Below, piece after piece: positions 52,103-61,054 of a stretch of 64,000 nucleotides of DNA; the stretch's first letter is position 1; every line of letters begins with the position of its first letter. The notes beneath the pieces are model-generated. The model did not search any database and had not been told where the DNA came from. It saw only the letters and a program-made list of their open reading frames with translations. Origin of the DNA: Streptomyces sp. 549 (lineage in GTDB: Bacteria > Actinomycetota > Actinomycetes > Streptomycetales > Streptomycetaceae); assembly GCF_030124175.1 (NCBI RefSeq), contig NZ_JASKMT010000001.1:310001-374000 (forward strand), in the 5' to 3' direction. Both the position numbers and the translations under genes were made by a program.

Positions 52103-52759
52103 TCAGAGCCCGCGCAGGGCGGCGCCGGCGGCGTTCCGCAGGCGGGTGTGCTCCCGGGCCTCCAGCAGTACCTCCCGGGCCCGCGGGTCGCCCAGGCGTC
52201 CCAGTCCCTCGGTGCAGGCGAGCGCGACCGGCCAGTGGTGGTCGGGCCCGGCCAGCAGCCGGCGCAGGGTGTCGATCAGGGCCGGGACCGACTCTGGCGC
52301 GTCGAGTTCGGCGAGCAGCCGGACGGGGTGCAGGGCGTAGGCGCTGCGCAGGCCGTTGGCGGCCAGGGCGGCGGCGGCCCGCGCGGTCCTCGGGTCGCCG
52401 AGGCGGACCAGCGCCTCGGCGGCGACGGCCCCGCAGGCGGGGTCGCGGTAGTTGAGCAGGAAGACGAGCGTCTCGAAGGCGCGCCGGTCGCCGAGGCGGG
52501 CGAGCGCGTAGGAGACGAGCCGGCGGGCCCAGAGCGGCCGTCCCGGTTCGGCGAGCACCGCGGCCAGTTCCTCGCGGGCCGCGCTCGGCGGCCCGTCAGG
52601 TCCGGTGCCGCCACCGGCCCGGCGGGCGTCCTCGTCGGCCTGGCGCACCAGGCCGACGAGTCGGGTGGCCTCGGTGCGCTCCGCCGGGCCCGGAAGCCGC
52701 CGGGCGAGAAGGTCGAGCCGTGCATAGGCGTCGTCGTCCATACCGCTCGTGTAGTCCAT
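52103..52759 (-). CDS. HEAT-repeat protein
   Basis: 218 aa from ATG 52759. Nearly all of it is helical HEAT/PBS-lyase-like repeats, each about 32 residues: RRLVSYALARLGDRRAFETLV, AVAAEALVRLGDPRTARAAA, ALACTEGLGRLGDPRAREVL. These scaffolds bind proteins; the partner is unknown. The start is uncertain: ATG 52741 or 52798 and GTG 52831 are possible. GGGGGCGGG before 52759 favours it. A weak SigB-type promoter candidate lies at 52824-52848. Confidence 0.75.
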   Translation of the reverse strand: MDYTSGMDDDAYARLDLLARRLPGPAERTEATRLVGLVRQADEDARRAGGGTGPDGPPSAAREELAAVLAEPGRPLWARRLVSYALARLGDRRAFETLVFLLNYRDPACGAVAAEALVRLGDPRTARAAAALAANGLRSAYALHPVRLLAELDAPESVPALIDTLRRLLAGPDHHWPVALACTEGLGRLGDPRAREVLLEAREHTRLRNAAGAALRGL

Positions 52760-53060
52760 GTCCCGCCCCCGGTCGAGTGGCCCGTCCCACATATCGTCTC
52801 GTGCGCGCCCCCTGGTGTTCTTGTTACCCACCGGTTAGCCTGCTCAACAGAGCGGCACCACCGCTCAGGCGGCCTGGTGACGCAGCCGCCGAGAGTGTCA
52901 GTCGGTTCAGCACACGCACGTATCTGTACGGCGCCCGGCCCCGGGACAGGGCCGGCCCCGGCTTCCCCCGCCTTCTCCCCTGCCCGCGTTCGCTTCCTCT
53001 GCGGCGCGGCCCGGTGCGCGGGGCACACACTCATTCGGCAGTCGTCACCTCAGGAGTCCC
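52760..53060. other. Divergent intergenic region, with a weak SigB-type candidate
   Basis: No gene is seen. On the minus strand GTTGA (52848-52844), 14 bases, GGGTAA (52829-52824) could drive the HEAT-repeat gene. On the plus side, the stretch after 52850 should hold the dehydrogenase promoter; no clear boxes were picked. AGGAG stands before the ATG at 53064. Confidence 0.4.
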
Positions 53061-54848
53061 GTGATGGACCGTCCCTCCCTCACCACAGTCGCCGTCGTCG
53101 GCCTCGGCACGATGGGCACCGGCATCGCCGAGGTCCTGGCCCGTGCGGGCCGCGAGGTGATCGGCATCGACGTCAGCGAGGCAGCCGCCCGGCAGGCGGT
53201 CGTCTCCCTGGAGAGCTCCACTGCCCGCGCCGTGGCCCGTGAGCGCCTCTCGCCGCAGGAGCGGCAGGACGTGCTCGCCCGGTTCCGCACCTTCACCGAC
53301 CTCCAGGCCGCCGCCGAGGCGGACCTGGTCATCGAGGTGGTCACCGAGGACTACCCCACCAAGCAGGCGGTGCTGCACGCGCTGGACGGCGTGGTGAAGC
53401 CGACCGCGATCCTGGCGACCGGCACCAACGCCCTGTCCGTCACCCGCCTCGCGGCGGACTCCGCGCACCCCGAGCGTGTGCTCGGCATGCACTTCTTCAA
53501 CCCGGCCCCGGCGATGAAGCTCGTCGAGGTGGTGTCCTCGGTCCTGACCTCGCCGGACGCGGTGGACGCGGTGACCTCCCTGGCCGAGGACCTGGGCAAG
53601 ACGCCGATCGCGGTGGGCGACCGGCCGGGATTCGTCGCGGACGGGCTGCTGTTCGGCTACCTGAACCAGGCCGCCGCGATGTACGAGGCCCGGTACGCCA
53701 GCCGCGAGGACATCGACGCGGCGATGAAGCTGGGCTGCGGCCTGCCGATGGGCCCGCTGGCCCTGCTGGACCTGATCGGTGTGGACACCGCCAGGACCGT
53801 GCTGGAGGGCATGTACCAGGAGTCCAGGGACCGGCTGCACGCGCCGGCGCCGATCCTGGGCCAGCTCAGCCGGGCCGGGCTGACCGGCCGCAAGGCGGGC
53901 CGCGGCTTCTACACCTACGCGGCTCCCGGCAGCTCGGAGGTGGTGGCCGACGCCCTCACCCCGGACCCGGACGCCCAGCCTGCCGGGGCCCGCCCGGTGG
54001 AGCGGGTCGGCGTCGCCGGTTCGGGGACGATGGCCAGCGGCATCGCCGAGGTGTTCGCCAAGGCCGGCTACTCCGTGGTCCTGGTCGCCCGCAGCGAGGA
54101 GAAGGCGGCGGCGGCGAAGGACCGGGTCGGCGGGTCGCTGGCCCGGTCGGTGAAGAAGGGCCGGATGAGCGAGGACGACCGGCAGGCGGTGCTGGAGCGG
54201 ATCACCCCGGCCGCCTCGCTGGAGGCGATGGCCGACGTGGACCTGGCACTGGAGGCCGTCGCCGAGGACCTCGCCGTCAAGCAGGAGCTGTTCGCGACGC
54301 TGGACCGGGTGTGCAAGCCGGGCGCGGTCCTGGCCACCACCACCTCCTCGCTGCCGGTCGTGGCCTGCGCGCAGGCCACCGGCCGCCCGCAGGACGTCGT
54401 GGGCATGCACTTCTTCAACCCGGCGCCGGCGATGAAGCTCGTCGAGGTGGTGCGCACCGTGCTGACCGGTGACGACGTGCACGCCACCGTGCGCGAGGTC
54501 TGCGGGCGCATCCGCAAGCACCCGGTGGACTGCGGGGACCGGGCCGGTTTCATCGTGAACGCCCTGCTGTTCCCCTACTTGAACAACGCGATCCGCATGG
54601 TCGAGGAGCACTACGCCTCGCTGGACGACGTGGACGCCGCGATGAAGCTGGGCGGCGGTTACCCGATGGGCCCGTTCGAACTGCTCGACGTGGTCGGCCT
54701 GGACGTGTCGCTGGCCATCCAGAAGGTGCTGCACGACGAGTTCCGCGAGCCGGGCCTGGCCCCGGCCCCGCTGCTGGAGCACCTGGTGGCGGCGGGCTGC
54801 CTGGGCCGGAAGACGGGACGCGGCTTCCGCGAGTACGCCAGGCGGTGA
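53061..54848 (+). CDS. 3-hydroxyacyl-CoA (3-hydroxybutyryl-CoA) dehydrogenase, duplicated domain form
   Basis: 595 aa (ATG at 53064 is likely the true start; GTG 53061 is adjacent). Two tandem copies of the NAD-binding plus C-terminal 3HCDH domains: VAVVGLGTMGTGIAEVLARAG and VGVAGSGTMASGIAEVFAKAG are the two Rossmann motifs, and each half has MHFFNPAPAMKLVEVV and a GRKTGRGF-like end. It interconverts acetoacetyl-CoA and 3-hydroxybutyryl-CoA, feeding the ethylmalonyl-CoA pathway encoded next. No enoyl-CoA hydratase domain is fused. Confidence 0.9.
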   Translation: MMDRPSLTTVAVVGLGTMGTGIAEVLARAGREVIGIDVSEAAARQAVVSLESSTARAVARERLSPQERQDVLARFRTFTDLQAAAEADLVIEVVTEDYPTKQAVLHALDGVVKPTAILATGTNALSVTRLAADSAHPERVLGMHFFNPAPAMKLVEVVSSVLTSPDAVDAVTSLAEDLGKTPIAVGDRPGFVADGLLFGYLNQAAAMYEARYASREDIDAAMKLGCGLPMGPLALLDLIGVDTARTVLEGMYQESRDRLHAPAPILGQLSRAGLTGRKAGRGFYTYAAPGSSEVVADALTPDPDAQPAGARPVERVGVAGSGTMASGIAEVFAKAGYSVVLVARSEEKAAAAKDRVGGSLARSVKKGRMSEDDRQAVLERITPAASLEAMADVDLALEAVAEDLAVKQELFATLDRVCKPGAVLATTTSSLPVVACAQATGRPQDVVGMHFFNPAPAMKLVEVVRTVLTGDDVHATVREVCGRIRKHPVDCGDRAGFIVNALLFPYLNNAIRMVEEHYASLDDVDAAMKLGGGYPMGPFELLDVVGLDVSLAIQKVLHDEFREPGLAPAPLLEHLVAAGCLGRKTGRGFREYARR

Positions 54849-54934
54849 GCGCCGCCCAGGGGTGGGGCGGGCTGCTTGATCCGGGAACGGGCGGCCCGCC
54901 TGCCGGGCGCACGCCCCCGTGTAACGTTCCCCAC

Positions 54935-55708
54935 ATGACGCAGCCCGCCAAGCCCGCCCGTACCGCCGCGTCCTCGCAACGTCTGAAGATGCGCCGCGAG
55001 CTGGCCGCGGCGGCGATGGAGCTCTTCGCGACCAAGGGGTACGAGGAGACGACCGTCGACGAGATCGCCGCCGCGGCGGGTGTCGCCCGCCGCACCTTCT
55101 TCCGCCACTTCCGGTCGAAGGAGGAGGCGATCTTCCCCGACCACGACGACACCCTGGAGCGGGCCCGCGCGGTGCTGGACGCCGCGCCCGCCCACGAGAA
55201 CCCGCTCGACACGGTGTGCCAGGGCATCAAGGAGGTCATGCGGATGTACGCGGCCTCCCCGGCGGTGAGTGTCGAGCGCTACCGGCTGACCCGCGAGGTG
55301 CCGGCGCTGCGGGAGCGGGAGATCGCCTCGGTGGCCCGTTACGAGCGGCTGTTCACCCGCTACCTGCTGGGCCACTTCGACGAGGCCGCGCACCACGACG
55401 GCGACGACGACCCGCTGCTGGCCGAGGTGGCCGCGTCAGCGGTCGTCACCGCGCACAACCACGTGCTGCGGCGCTGGCTGCGCGGCGGCGCGGTGGGCGA
55501 CGTGGAGGCGCAGCTGGACCGGGCGTTCGCCATCGTGCGGCAGACCTTCGGCACCGGCTTCGGTGCCAGCCGCACCGACGGCACGGCCCCGGCGGCGCCC
55601 GCCGCCCGGACGTCGGAGCGGGGTGAGGTGCTGGTGACGGTGGCCCGTACGGACACGCCGCTGGAGGAGATCATGCGCAGCATCGAGCTGACCCTGCGCC
55701 GCGCCTGA
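54935..55708 (+). CDS. TetR family transcriptional regulator
   Basis: 257 aa. The N-terminal helix-turn-helix is complete (MELFATKGYEETTVDEIAAAAGVARRTFFRHFRSKEEAIF in parts; about 27-66). The ligand domain fills the rest, with an additional C-terminal tail of about 30 residues. Placed between the dehydrogenase and ccr in the same direction, it is a good candidate regulator of the ethylmalonyl-CoA genes. A perfect operator-like inverted repeat is found before ccr (55917-55947). A strong terminator (55743-55786) separates it from ccr. Confidence 0.9.
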   Translation: MTQPAKPARTAASSQRLKMRRELAAAAMELFATKGYEETTVDEIAAAAGVARRTFFRHFRSKEEAIFPDHDDTLERARAVLDAAPAHENPLDTVCQGIKEVMRMYAASPAVSVERYRLTREVPALREREIASVARYERLFTRYLLGHFDEAAHHDGDDDPLLAEVAASAVVTAHNHVLRRWLRGGAVGDVEAQLDRAFAIVRQTFGTGFGASRTDGTAPAAPAARTSERGEVLVTVARTDTPLEEIMRSIELTLRRA

Positions 55709-55742
55709 GCCGCAGCGCCCCGCCTCCCGACCCGTACCCGTA

Positions 55743-55786
55743 ACGACGGCCGGAGCCGCCCCTGCCATGGCGGCTCCGGCCGTCGT
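55743..55786 (+). terminator. Terminator after TetR gene, 18-bp perfect stem
   Basis: Arms 55743-55760 and 55769-55786 pair perfectly around an 8-base loop. The ccr operon must therefore have its own promoter. Confidence 0.88.
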
Positions 55787-56124
55787 ACGCTTTCCTGGCC
55801 GCCGGGACGGCCGCTGGGCCGTATGCGGGCAGTGTCCGCGCGGCAGCCAGGGTGGCGCGGGCACGGCTGCCATGCTCATCCGTGCACCGCAGATGACAAC
55901 TGAGAGAAATTCTTGGCACCCAGTGTCTTGTGCGATGGCACTGGGTGTCATACCTTGAACCCCAGTCGGGCACTGTCCCCACGGTCAGACCGTGCCGCCC
56001 GACCGCCTGCGTCACAGGCACCACGCGCTCACCCGCGCCGCCGCTGTACCCGCCGAACCGACGGCACTGCCTCAACCCGACGTCCCTCAAGCGTTCCCGC
56101 AACACGCTTCGCCGGAGGCATACC
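55787..56124. other. Leader/promoter region of the ethylmalonyl-CoA operon
   Basis: 338 bases without a convincing gene. It contains the operator-like repeat at 55917-55947 and a less GC-rich stretch around 55895-55920 (gagagaaattcttgg), a likely core promoter. A frame open from 55930 into ccr has no homology to Ccr before 56125 and is taken as non-coding leader. Confidence 0.55.
55917..55947 (+). promoter_or_regulatory. Operator-like inverted repeat before ccr
   Basis: CACCCAGTG (55917-55925) and CACTGGGTG (55939-55947) are perfect 9-bp arms with a 13-base spacer. A further CCAGT...ACTG pair lies just downstream. Placement next to a TetR gene suggests a TetR-family or similar regulator site. 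Confidence 0.65.
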
Positions 56125-57462
56125 GTGAACCCCATCCTTGACGCGATTCTCGCGACAGACAGCACCTCGGCCGACTTCGCCGGCCTTCCGCTCCCGGAGT
56201 CCTACCGCGCGGTGACCGTGCACAAGGAAGACGCCGAGATGTTCCAGGGCCTGACGACCCGGGAGAAGGACCCCCGCAAGTCGCTGCACCTGGACGACGT
56301 CCCGATCCCCGAGCTGGGTCCGGGCGAGGCCCTGGTGGCCGTCATGGCCAGCTCGGTGAACTACAACTCGGTGTGGACGTCCATCTTCGAGCCGGTCTCC
56401 ACCTTCGGGTTCCTGGAGCGCTACGGGCGCACCTCCCCGCTGGCCAAGCGGCACGACCTCCCGTACCACATCATCGGCTCCGACCTGGCCGGCGTCGTGC
56501 TGCGCACCGGCCCCGGCGTCAACGCCTGGCAGCCCGGTGACGAGGTCGTCGCGCACTGCCTGTCGGTGGAACTGGAGGCATCCGACGGCCACAACGACAC
56601 CATGCTCGACCCCGAGCAGCGCATCTGGGGCTTCGAGACCAACTTCGGCGGCCTCGCCGAGATCGCCCTGGTGAAGTCCAACCAGCTCATGCCCAAGCCG
56701 GACCACCTCAGCTGGGAGGAGGCCGCCTCACCGGGCCTGGTCAACTCGACCGCCTACCGGCAGCTGGTCTCCCGCAACGGCGCCGGCATGAAGCAGGGCG
56801 ACAACGTGCTGATCTGGGGCGCCAGCGGCGGCCTCGGCTCCTACGCCACGCAGATGGCGCTGGCCGGCGGTGCCAACCCGATCTGCGTCGTCTCCAGCGA
56901 GCAGAAGGCGGAGATCTGCCGCCGCATGGGCGCCGACGCGGTCATCGACCGCAACGCCGAGGGCTACAGGTTCTGGAAGGACGAGCACACCCAGGACCCC
57001 AAGGAGTGGAAGCGCTTCGGCAAGCGCATCCGGGAGCTCACCGGCGGTGAGGACATCGACATCGTCTTCGAGCACCCGGGCCGTGAGACCTTCGGCGCCT
57101 CCGTCTACGTCACCCGCAAGGGCGGCATCATCACCACCTGCGCCTCCACCTCGGGCTACATGCACGAGTACGACAACCGCTACCTGTGGATGTCGCTGAA
57201 GCGCATCATCGGCTCGCACTTCGCGAACTACCGCGAGGCGTGGGAGGCGAACCGCCTCATCGCCAAGGGCAAGATCCACCCCACGCTGTCGAAGACGTAC
57301 ACCCTGGAGGAGACCGGGCAGGCCACGTACGACGTGCACCGCAACCTCCACCAGGGCAAGGTCGGCGTGCTGTGCCTGGCCCCCGAGGAGGGCATGGGCG
57401 TGCGCGACCCGGAGAAGCGGGAGAAGCACATCGAGGCCATCAACCGCTTCCGGAACGTCTGA
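56125..57462 (+). CDS. ccr: Crotonyl-CoA carboxylase/reductase
   Basis: 445 aa, normal length. It reductively carboxylates crotonyl-CoA with CO2 and NADPH to (2S)-ethylmalonyl-CoA, the key step of the ethylmalonyl-CoA pathway and a polyketide extender source. Typical blocks: SSVNYNSVWTSIFEPVSTF, IIGSDLAGVV, IWGFETNFGGLAE (the Phe-Glu of the CO2 pocket), LIWGASGGLGSYATQMALAGG (NADPH-binding) and GSHFANYREAWEAN (His of the CO2 pocket). GTG 56125 follows GGAGG. First gene of the operon. Confidence 0.96.
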   Translation: MNPILDAILATDSTSADFAGLPLPESYRAVTVHKEDAEMFQGLTTREKDPRKSLHLDDVPIPELGPGEALVAVMASSVNYNSVWTSIFEPVSTFGFLERYGRTSPLAKRHDLPYHIIGSDLAGVVLRTGPGVNAWQPGDEVVAHCLSVELEASDGHNDTMLDPEQRIWGFETNFGGLAEIALVKSNQLMPKPDHLSWEEAASPGLVNSTAYRQLVSRNGAGMKQGDNVLIWGASGGLGSYATQMALAGGANPICVVSSEQKAEICRRMGADAVIDRNAEGYRFWKDEHTQDPKEWKRFGKRIRELTGGEDIDIVFEHPGRETFGASVYVTRKGGIITTCASTSGYMHEYDNRYLWMSLKRIIGSHFANYREAWEANRLIAKGKIHPTLSKTYTLEETGQATYDVHRNLHQGKVGVLCLAPEEGMGVRDPEKREKHIEAINRFRNV

Positions 57463-57473
57463 GGGACAGCTTC

Positions 57474-59486
57474 ATGACTGAGCGTCAGAAGGATCGTCCG
57501 TGGCTGATGCGGACCTACGCCGGGCACTCCACCGCGGAGGCGTCAAACGAGCTGTACCGGCGGAACCTCGCCAAGGGCCAGACCGGCCTGTCGGTCGCGT
57601 TCGACCTCCCGACGCAGACCGGCTACGACCCCGACCACGTCCTCGCCCGCGGCGAGGTCGGCCGGGTCGGGGTCCCGGTCGCCCATCTCGGTGACATGCG
57701 GCGGCTGTTCCAGGACATTCCACTGGAGCAGATGAACACCTCGATGACCATCAACGCCACCGCGATGTGGACGCTGGCCCTGTACCAGGTGGTCGCCGAG
57801 GAGCAGGGCGCCGAAATCGGCAAGCTGCAGGGCACCACGCAGAACGACATCGTCAAGGAGTACCTCTCACGCGGGACGCACGTCTTCCCGCCCGTCCCGT
57901 CGCTGCGGCTCACCACCGACATGATCGCCTACACGGTGAACCGCATCCCCAAGTGGAACCCGATCAACATCTGCAGCTACCACCTGCAGGAGGCCGGCGC
58001 GACACCGGTCCAGGAGATCTCCTACGCGATGTCCACCGCGATCGCGGTGCTGGACGCGGTCCGCGACTCCGGCCAGGTGCCGCCGGAGCGCATGGGCGAC
58101 GTGGTCGCCCGGATCTCGTTCTTCGTCAACGCCGGCGTGCGCTTCGTCGAGGAGATGTGCAAGATGCGGGCCTTCGGCCGCATCTGGGACCGGATCACCC
58201 GTGAGCGCTACGGCATCGAGAACACCAAGCAGCGGCGCTTTCGCTACGGCGTGCAGGTCAACTCGCTCGGCCTGACCGAGGCGCAGCCCGAGAACAACGT
58301 GCAGCGCATCGTGCTGGAGATGCTGGCCGTCACACTGTCGAAGGACGCCCGCGCCCGCGCGGTGCAGCTTCCGGCCTGGAACGAGGCGCTGGGCCTGCCC
58401 CGGCCCTGGGACCAGCAGTGGTCGCTGCGCATCCAGCAGGTGCTGGCGCTGGAGAGCGACCTGCTGGAGTACGAGGACCTGTTCGACGGCAGCCACGTCG
58501 TGGAGGCCAAGGTCGCCTCGCTGGTCACCGAGTGCGAAGCGGAGATCGAGCGCATCCAGCAGATGGGCGGCGTCATGGCGGCCGTCGAGTCCGGCTACCT
58601 GAAGTCCCAGCTGGTCGCCTCGCACGCCGAGCGGCGGGCGCGCATCGAGTCCGGCGAGGAGAAGATCGTCGGCGTCAACGTCCACGAGGGCACCGAGCCG
58701 AACCCGCTCACCGCCGACCTGGACACCGCCATCATGACGGTCGACCCCGCCAACGAGGCCCGCGTCGTGGAGGCGCTGGGCCGCTGGCGCGACCAGCGCG
58801 ACGAGGCGCGCGCCCAGGACGCGCTTGCCGCGCTGAAGAAGGGCGCCGCCGGCGACGCCAACCTGATGGAGGCGACCGTCGAGTGCGCCCGCGCCGGGGT
58901 CACCACCGGCGAGTGGGCGTGGGCCCTGCGGGACGTGTTCGGCGAGTTCCGGGCCCCGACCGGGGTGGGCGGCGCGCCGGTGGCCGTCACCGCCGAGGCC
59001 GGCTCCACGCTCGCCGCGGTACGCCGCAAGGTGGACGCCACCGCCGCCGAACTGGGCTGCGGCAAGCTCCGGTTGCTCGTCGGCAAGCCGGGCCTGGACG
59101 GGCACAGCAACGGCGCCGAGCAGATCGCGGTGCGCGCCCGTGACGCCGGCTTCGAGGTGGTCTACCAGGGCATCCGGCTCACGCCCGAGCAGATCGTGTC
59201 CGCGGCCGTCGCCGAGGACGTGCACTGCGTGGGCCTGTCCATCCTCTCCGGCTCGCACGCCGAGTTGGTCCCGGACGTACTGAACCGGCTCCGCCGGACG
59301 GGCGCGGACGACGTGCCCGTCATCGTCGGCGGCATCATTCCCGCAGCGGACGCGGAGGCGCTGCGCGCCGCCGGAGTCGCGGCGGTCTTCACGCCGAAGG
59401 ACTTCGGCATCACGGAGATCATCGGCCGTATCGTCGACGAGATCCGCACAGCGAACAAGCTCGACCCCCTGGAGGTCCCCGCATGA
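57474..59486 (+). CDS. meaA: Ethylmalonyl-CoA mutase (MeaA/Ecm), B12-dependent
   Basis: 670 aa, a single chain with the TIM-barrel mutase domain (about 1-510) and the C-terminal cobalamin domain (about 535-670). The cobalamin-histidine motif is GKPGLDGHSNGAEQ (D-x-H-x-x-G). RPWLMRTYAGHSTAEASNELYRRNL at the start and FGRIWDRITRERYGI are characteristic of the MeaA branch. It converts (2R)-ethylmalonyl-CoA to (2S)-methylsuccinyl-CoA. It starts 11 bases after ccr and its stop overlaps the lyase gene by ATGA. Confidence 0.95.
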   Translation: MTERQKDRPWLMRTYAGHSTAEASNELYRRNLAKGQTGLSVAFDLPTQTGYDPDHVLARGEVGRVGVPVAHLGDMRRLFQDIPLEQMNTSMTINATAMWTLALYQVVAEEQGAEIGKLQGTTQNDIVKEYLSRGTHVFPPVPSLRLTTDMIAYTVNRIPKWNPINICSYHLQEAGATPVQEISYAMSTAIAVLDAVRDSGQVPPERMGDVVARISFFVNAGVRFVEEMCKMRAFGRIWDRITRERYGIENTKQRRFRYGVQVNSLGLTEAQPENNVQRIVLEMLAVTLSKDARARAVQLPAWNEALGLPRPWDQQWSLRIQQVLALESDLLEYEDLFDGSHVVEAKVASLVTECEAEIERIQQMGGVMAAVESGYLKSQLVASHAERRARIESGEEKIVGVNVHEGTEPNPLTADLDTAIMTVDPANEARVVEALGRWRDQRDEARAQDALAALKKGAAGDANLMEATVECARAGVTTGEWAWALRDVFGEFRAPTGVGGAPVAVTAEAGSTLAAVRRKVDATAAELGCGKLRLLVGKPGLDGHSNGAEQIAVRARDAGFEVVYQGIRLTPEQIVSAAVAEDVHCVGLSILSGSHAELVPDVLNRLRRTGADDVPVIVGGIIPAADAEALRAAGVAAVFTPKDFGITEIIGRIVDEIRTANKLDPLEVPA

Positions 59487-60460
59487 CTGCCCCCACCGCA
59501 CCCGCGGTCAACCGGCTGCGTCCCCGCCGCTCCTGCCTCGCCGTGCCGGGCAGCAACCCGCGCTTCCTGGAGAAGGCCCAGGGCCTCGCCGCCGACCAGG
59601 TCTTCCTGGACCTGGAGGACGCCTGCGCGCCGCTCGCCAAGGAGGGCGCCAGGGACACCATCGTCAAGGCGCTCAACGAGGGCGACTGGACCGGCAAGAC
59701 CCGCGTGGTGCGCGTCAACGACTGGACCACGCACTGGACCTACCGGGACGTGATCACCGTCGTCGAGGGTGCGGGACCGAACCTGGACTGCATCATGCTG
59801 CCCAAGGTGCAGGACGCCCAGCAGGTGCACGCCCTGGACATGCTGCTGACGCAGATCGAGAAGACGATGGGCTTCGAGATCGGCCGGATCGGCATCGAGG
59901 CGCAGATCGAGAACGCCAAGGGCCTGGTCAACGTCGACGAGATCGCCGCCGCGTCGCCCCGGCTGGAGACCATCATCTTCGGCCCGGCCGACTTCATGGC
60001 GTCGATCAACATGAAGTCGCTGGTCGTCGGCGAGCAGCCGCCCGGCTACCCGGCCGACGCCTACCACTACATCCTGATGCGGATCCTGATGGCGGCCCGC
60101 GCCAACGACCTCCAGGCGATCGACGGCCCCTACCTGCAGATCCGCAACGTGGACGGCTACCGCGAGGTCGCGCAGCGCGCCGCCGCGCTGGGCTTCGACG
60201 GCAAGTGGGTGCTGCACCCCGGCCAGGTGGAGGCGTCCAACGAGATCTTCTCCCCCTCGCAGGAGGACTACGACCACGCCGAACTCATCCTGGACGCCTA
60301 CGAGTACTTCACCTCCGAGGAGGGCGGCAAGAAGGGCTCGGCGATGATCGGCGACGAGATGATCGACGAGGCCAGCCGCAAGATGGCGCTGGTGATCTCC
60401 GGCAAGGGCCGGGCCGCCGGCATGAAGCGCACCTCCGTCTTCGAGCCGCCGACGGCCTGA
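59483..60460 (+). CDS. mcl1: L-malyl-CoA/beta-methylmalyl-CoA lyase
   Basis: 325 aa, HpcH/HpaI-CitE fold. RRSCLAVPGSNPRFLEKA, FLDLEDACAP (metal region), RVNDW, MLPKVQ, IEAQIENAKG (catalytic Glu and Asn) and the C-terminal GFDGKWVLHPGQVEASNE are conserved. It splits beta-methylmalyl-CoA into glyoxylate and propionyl-CoA, and can also cleave malyl-CoA. ATGA overlap with meaA shows translational coupling. Confidence 0.92.
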   Translation: MTAPTAPAVNRLRPRRSCLAVPGSNPRFLEKAQGLAADQVFLDLEDACAPLAKEGARDTIVKALNEGDWTGKTRVVRVNDWTTHWTYRDVITVVEGAGPNLDCIMLPKVQDAQQVHALDMLLTQIEKTMGFEIGRIGIEAQIENAKGLVNVDEIAAASPRLETIIFGPADFMASINMKSLVVGEQPPGYPADAYHYILMRILMAARANDLQAIDGPYLQIRNVDGYREVAQRAAALGFDGKWVLHPGQVEASNEIFSPSQEDYDHAELILDAYEYFTSEEGGKKGSAMIGDEMIDEASRKMALVISGKGRAAGMKRTSVFEPPTA

Positions 60461-60473
60461 GCGCGGCCCCTCC

Positions 60474-60498
60474 CCCGGGCCCCGCGAAGGGGCCCGGG
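60474..60498 (+). terminator. Intra-operon hairpin (10-bp perfect stem) before the hydratase gene
   Basis: CCCGGGCCCC (60474-60483) pairs with 60489-60498 around GCGAA, followed by CCCGTTT. It lies between mcl1 and the MaoC gene and may lower expression of the last two genes or act as a processing/stability element. Confidence 0.55.
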
Positions 60499-60528
60499 CC
60501 CGTTTCCCACCCTCCGGAGAGTCACACC

Positions 60529-61053
60529 ATGCAGTTCGGCCGCACCTACGAGGAGTTCGAGGTCGGTGCTGTGTACAAGCACTGGCCGGGCAAGACGGTC
60601 ACCGAGTACGACGACCACCTCTTCTGCCTGCTGACGATGAACCACCACCCGCTGCACATGGACGCCAACTACGCGGGCAAGACCACCGACTTCGGACAGA
60701 ACGTCGTGGTCGGCAACTACATCTACTCGCTGCTGCTGGGCATGTCGGTCCCGGACGTGTCGGGCAAGGCGATCGCCAACCTGGAGATCGAGTCGCTGCG
60801 CCACGTGGCGCCGACCTTCCACGGCGACACGCTCTACGGCGAGACGACCGTGCTGGACAAGACGCCGTCGAAGTCGAAGTCGGACCGCGGCATCGTCTAC
60901 GTGGAGACCAAGGGCTACAAGCAGGACGGCACCGTGGTGTGTGTCTTCCGGCGCAAGGTGATGGTGCCCACCGCCACCTACATCGACGAGCGCGGCGGCG
61001 AGCAGCCCGGCCGCCCGGAGCCTGCCGCGCCGCGGCAGACGGGAGCGAAGTGA
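60529..61053 (+). CDS. MaoC-family dehydratase (probable mesaconyl-CoA hydratase)
   Basis: 174 aa, a single hot-dog MaoC domain with the hydratase motif YDDHLFCLLTMNHHPLHMDANYA (Asp and His of the active site). The pathway position, between the lyase and the acyl-CoA dehydrogenase, calls for mesaconyl-CoA hydratase. The well-known proteobacterial Mch is about twice as long (two hot-dog domains), so this would be a short, presumably homodimeric version. GGAGAG precedes the ATG; its stop is one base before the dehydrogenase ATG. Confidence 0.85.
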   Translation: MQFGRTYEEFEVGAVYKHWPGKTVTEYDDHLFCLLTMNHHPLHMDANYAGKTTDFGQNVVVGNYIYSLLLGMSVPDVSGKAIANLEIESLRHVAPTFHGDTLYGETTVLDKTPSKSKSDRGIVYVETKGYKQDGTVVCVFRRKVMVPTATYIDERGGEQPGRPEPAAPRQTGAK

Positions 61054-61054
61054 G

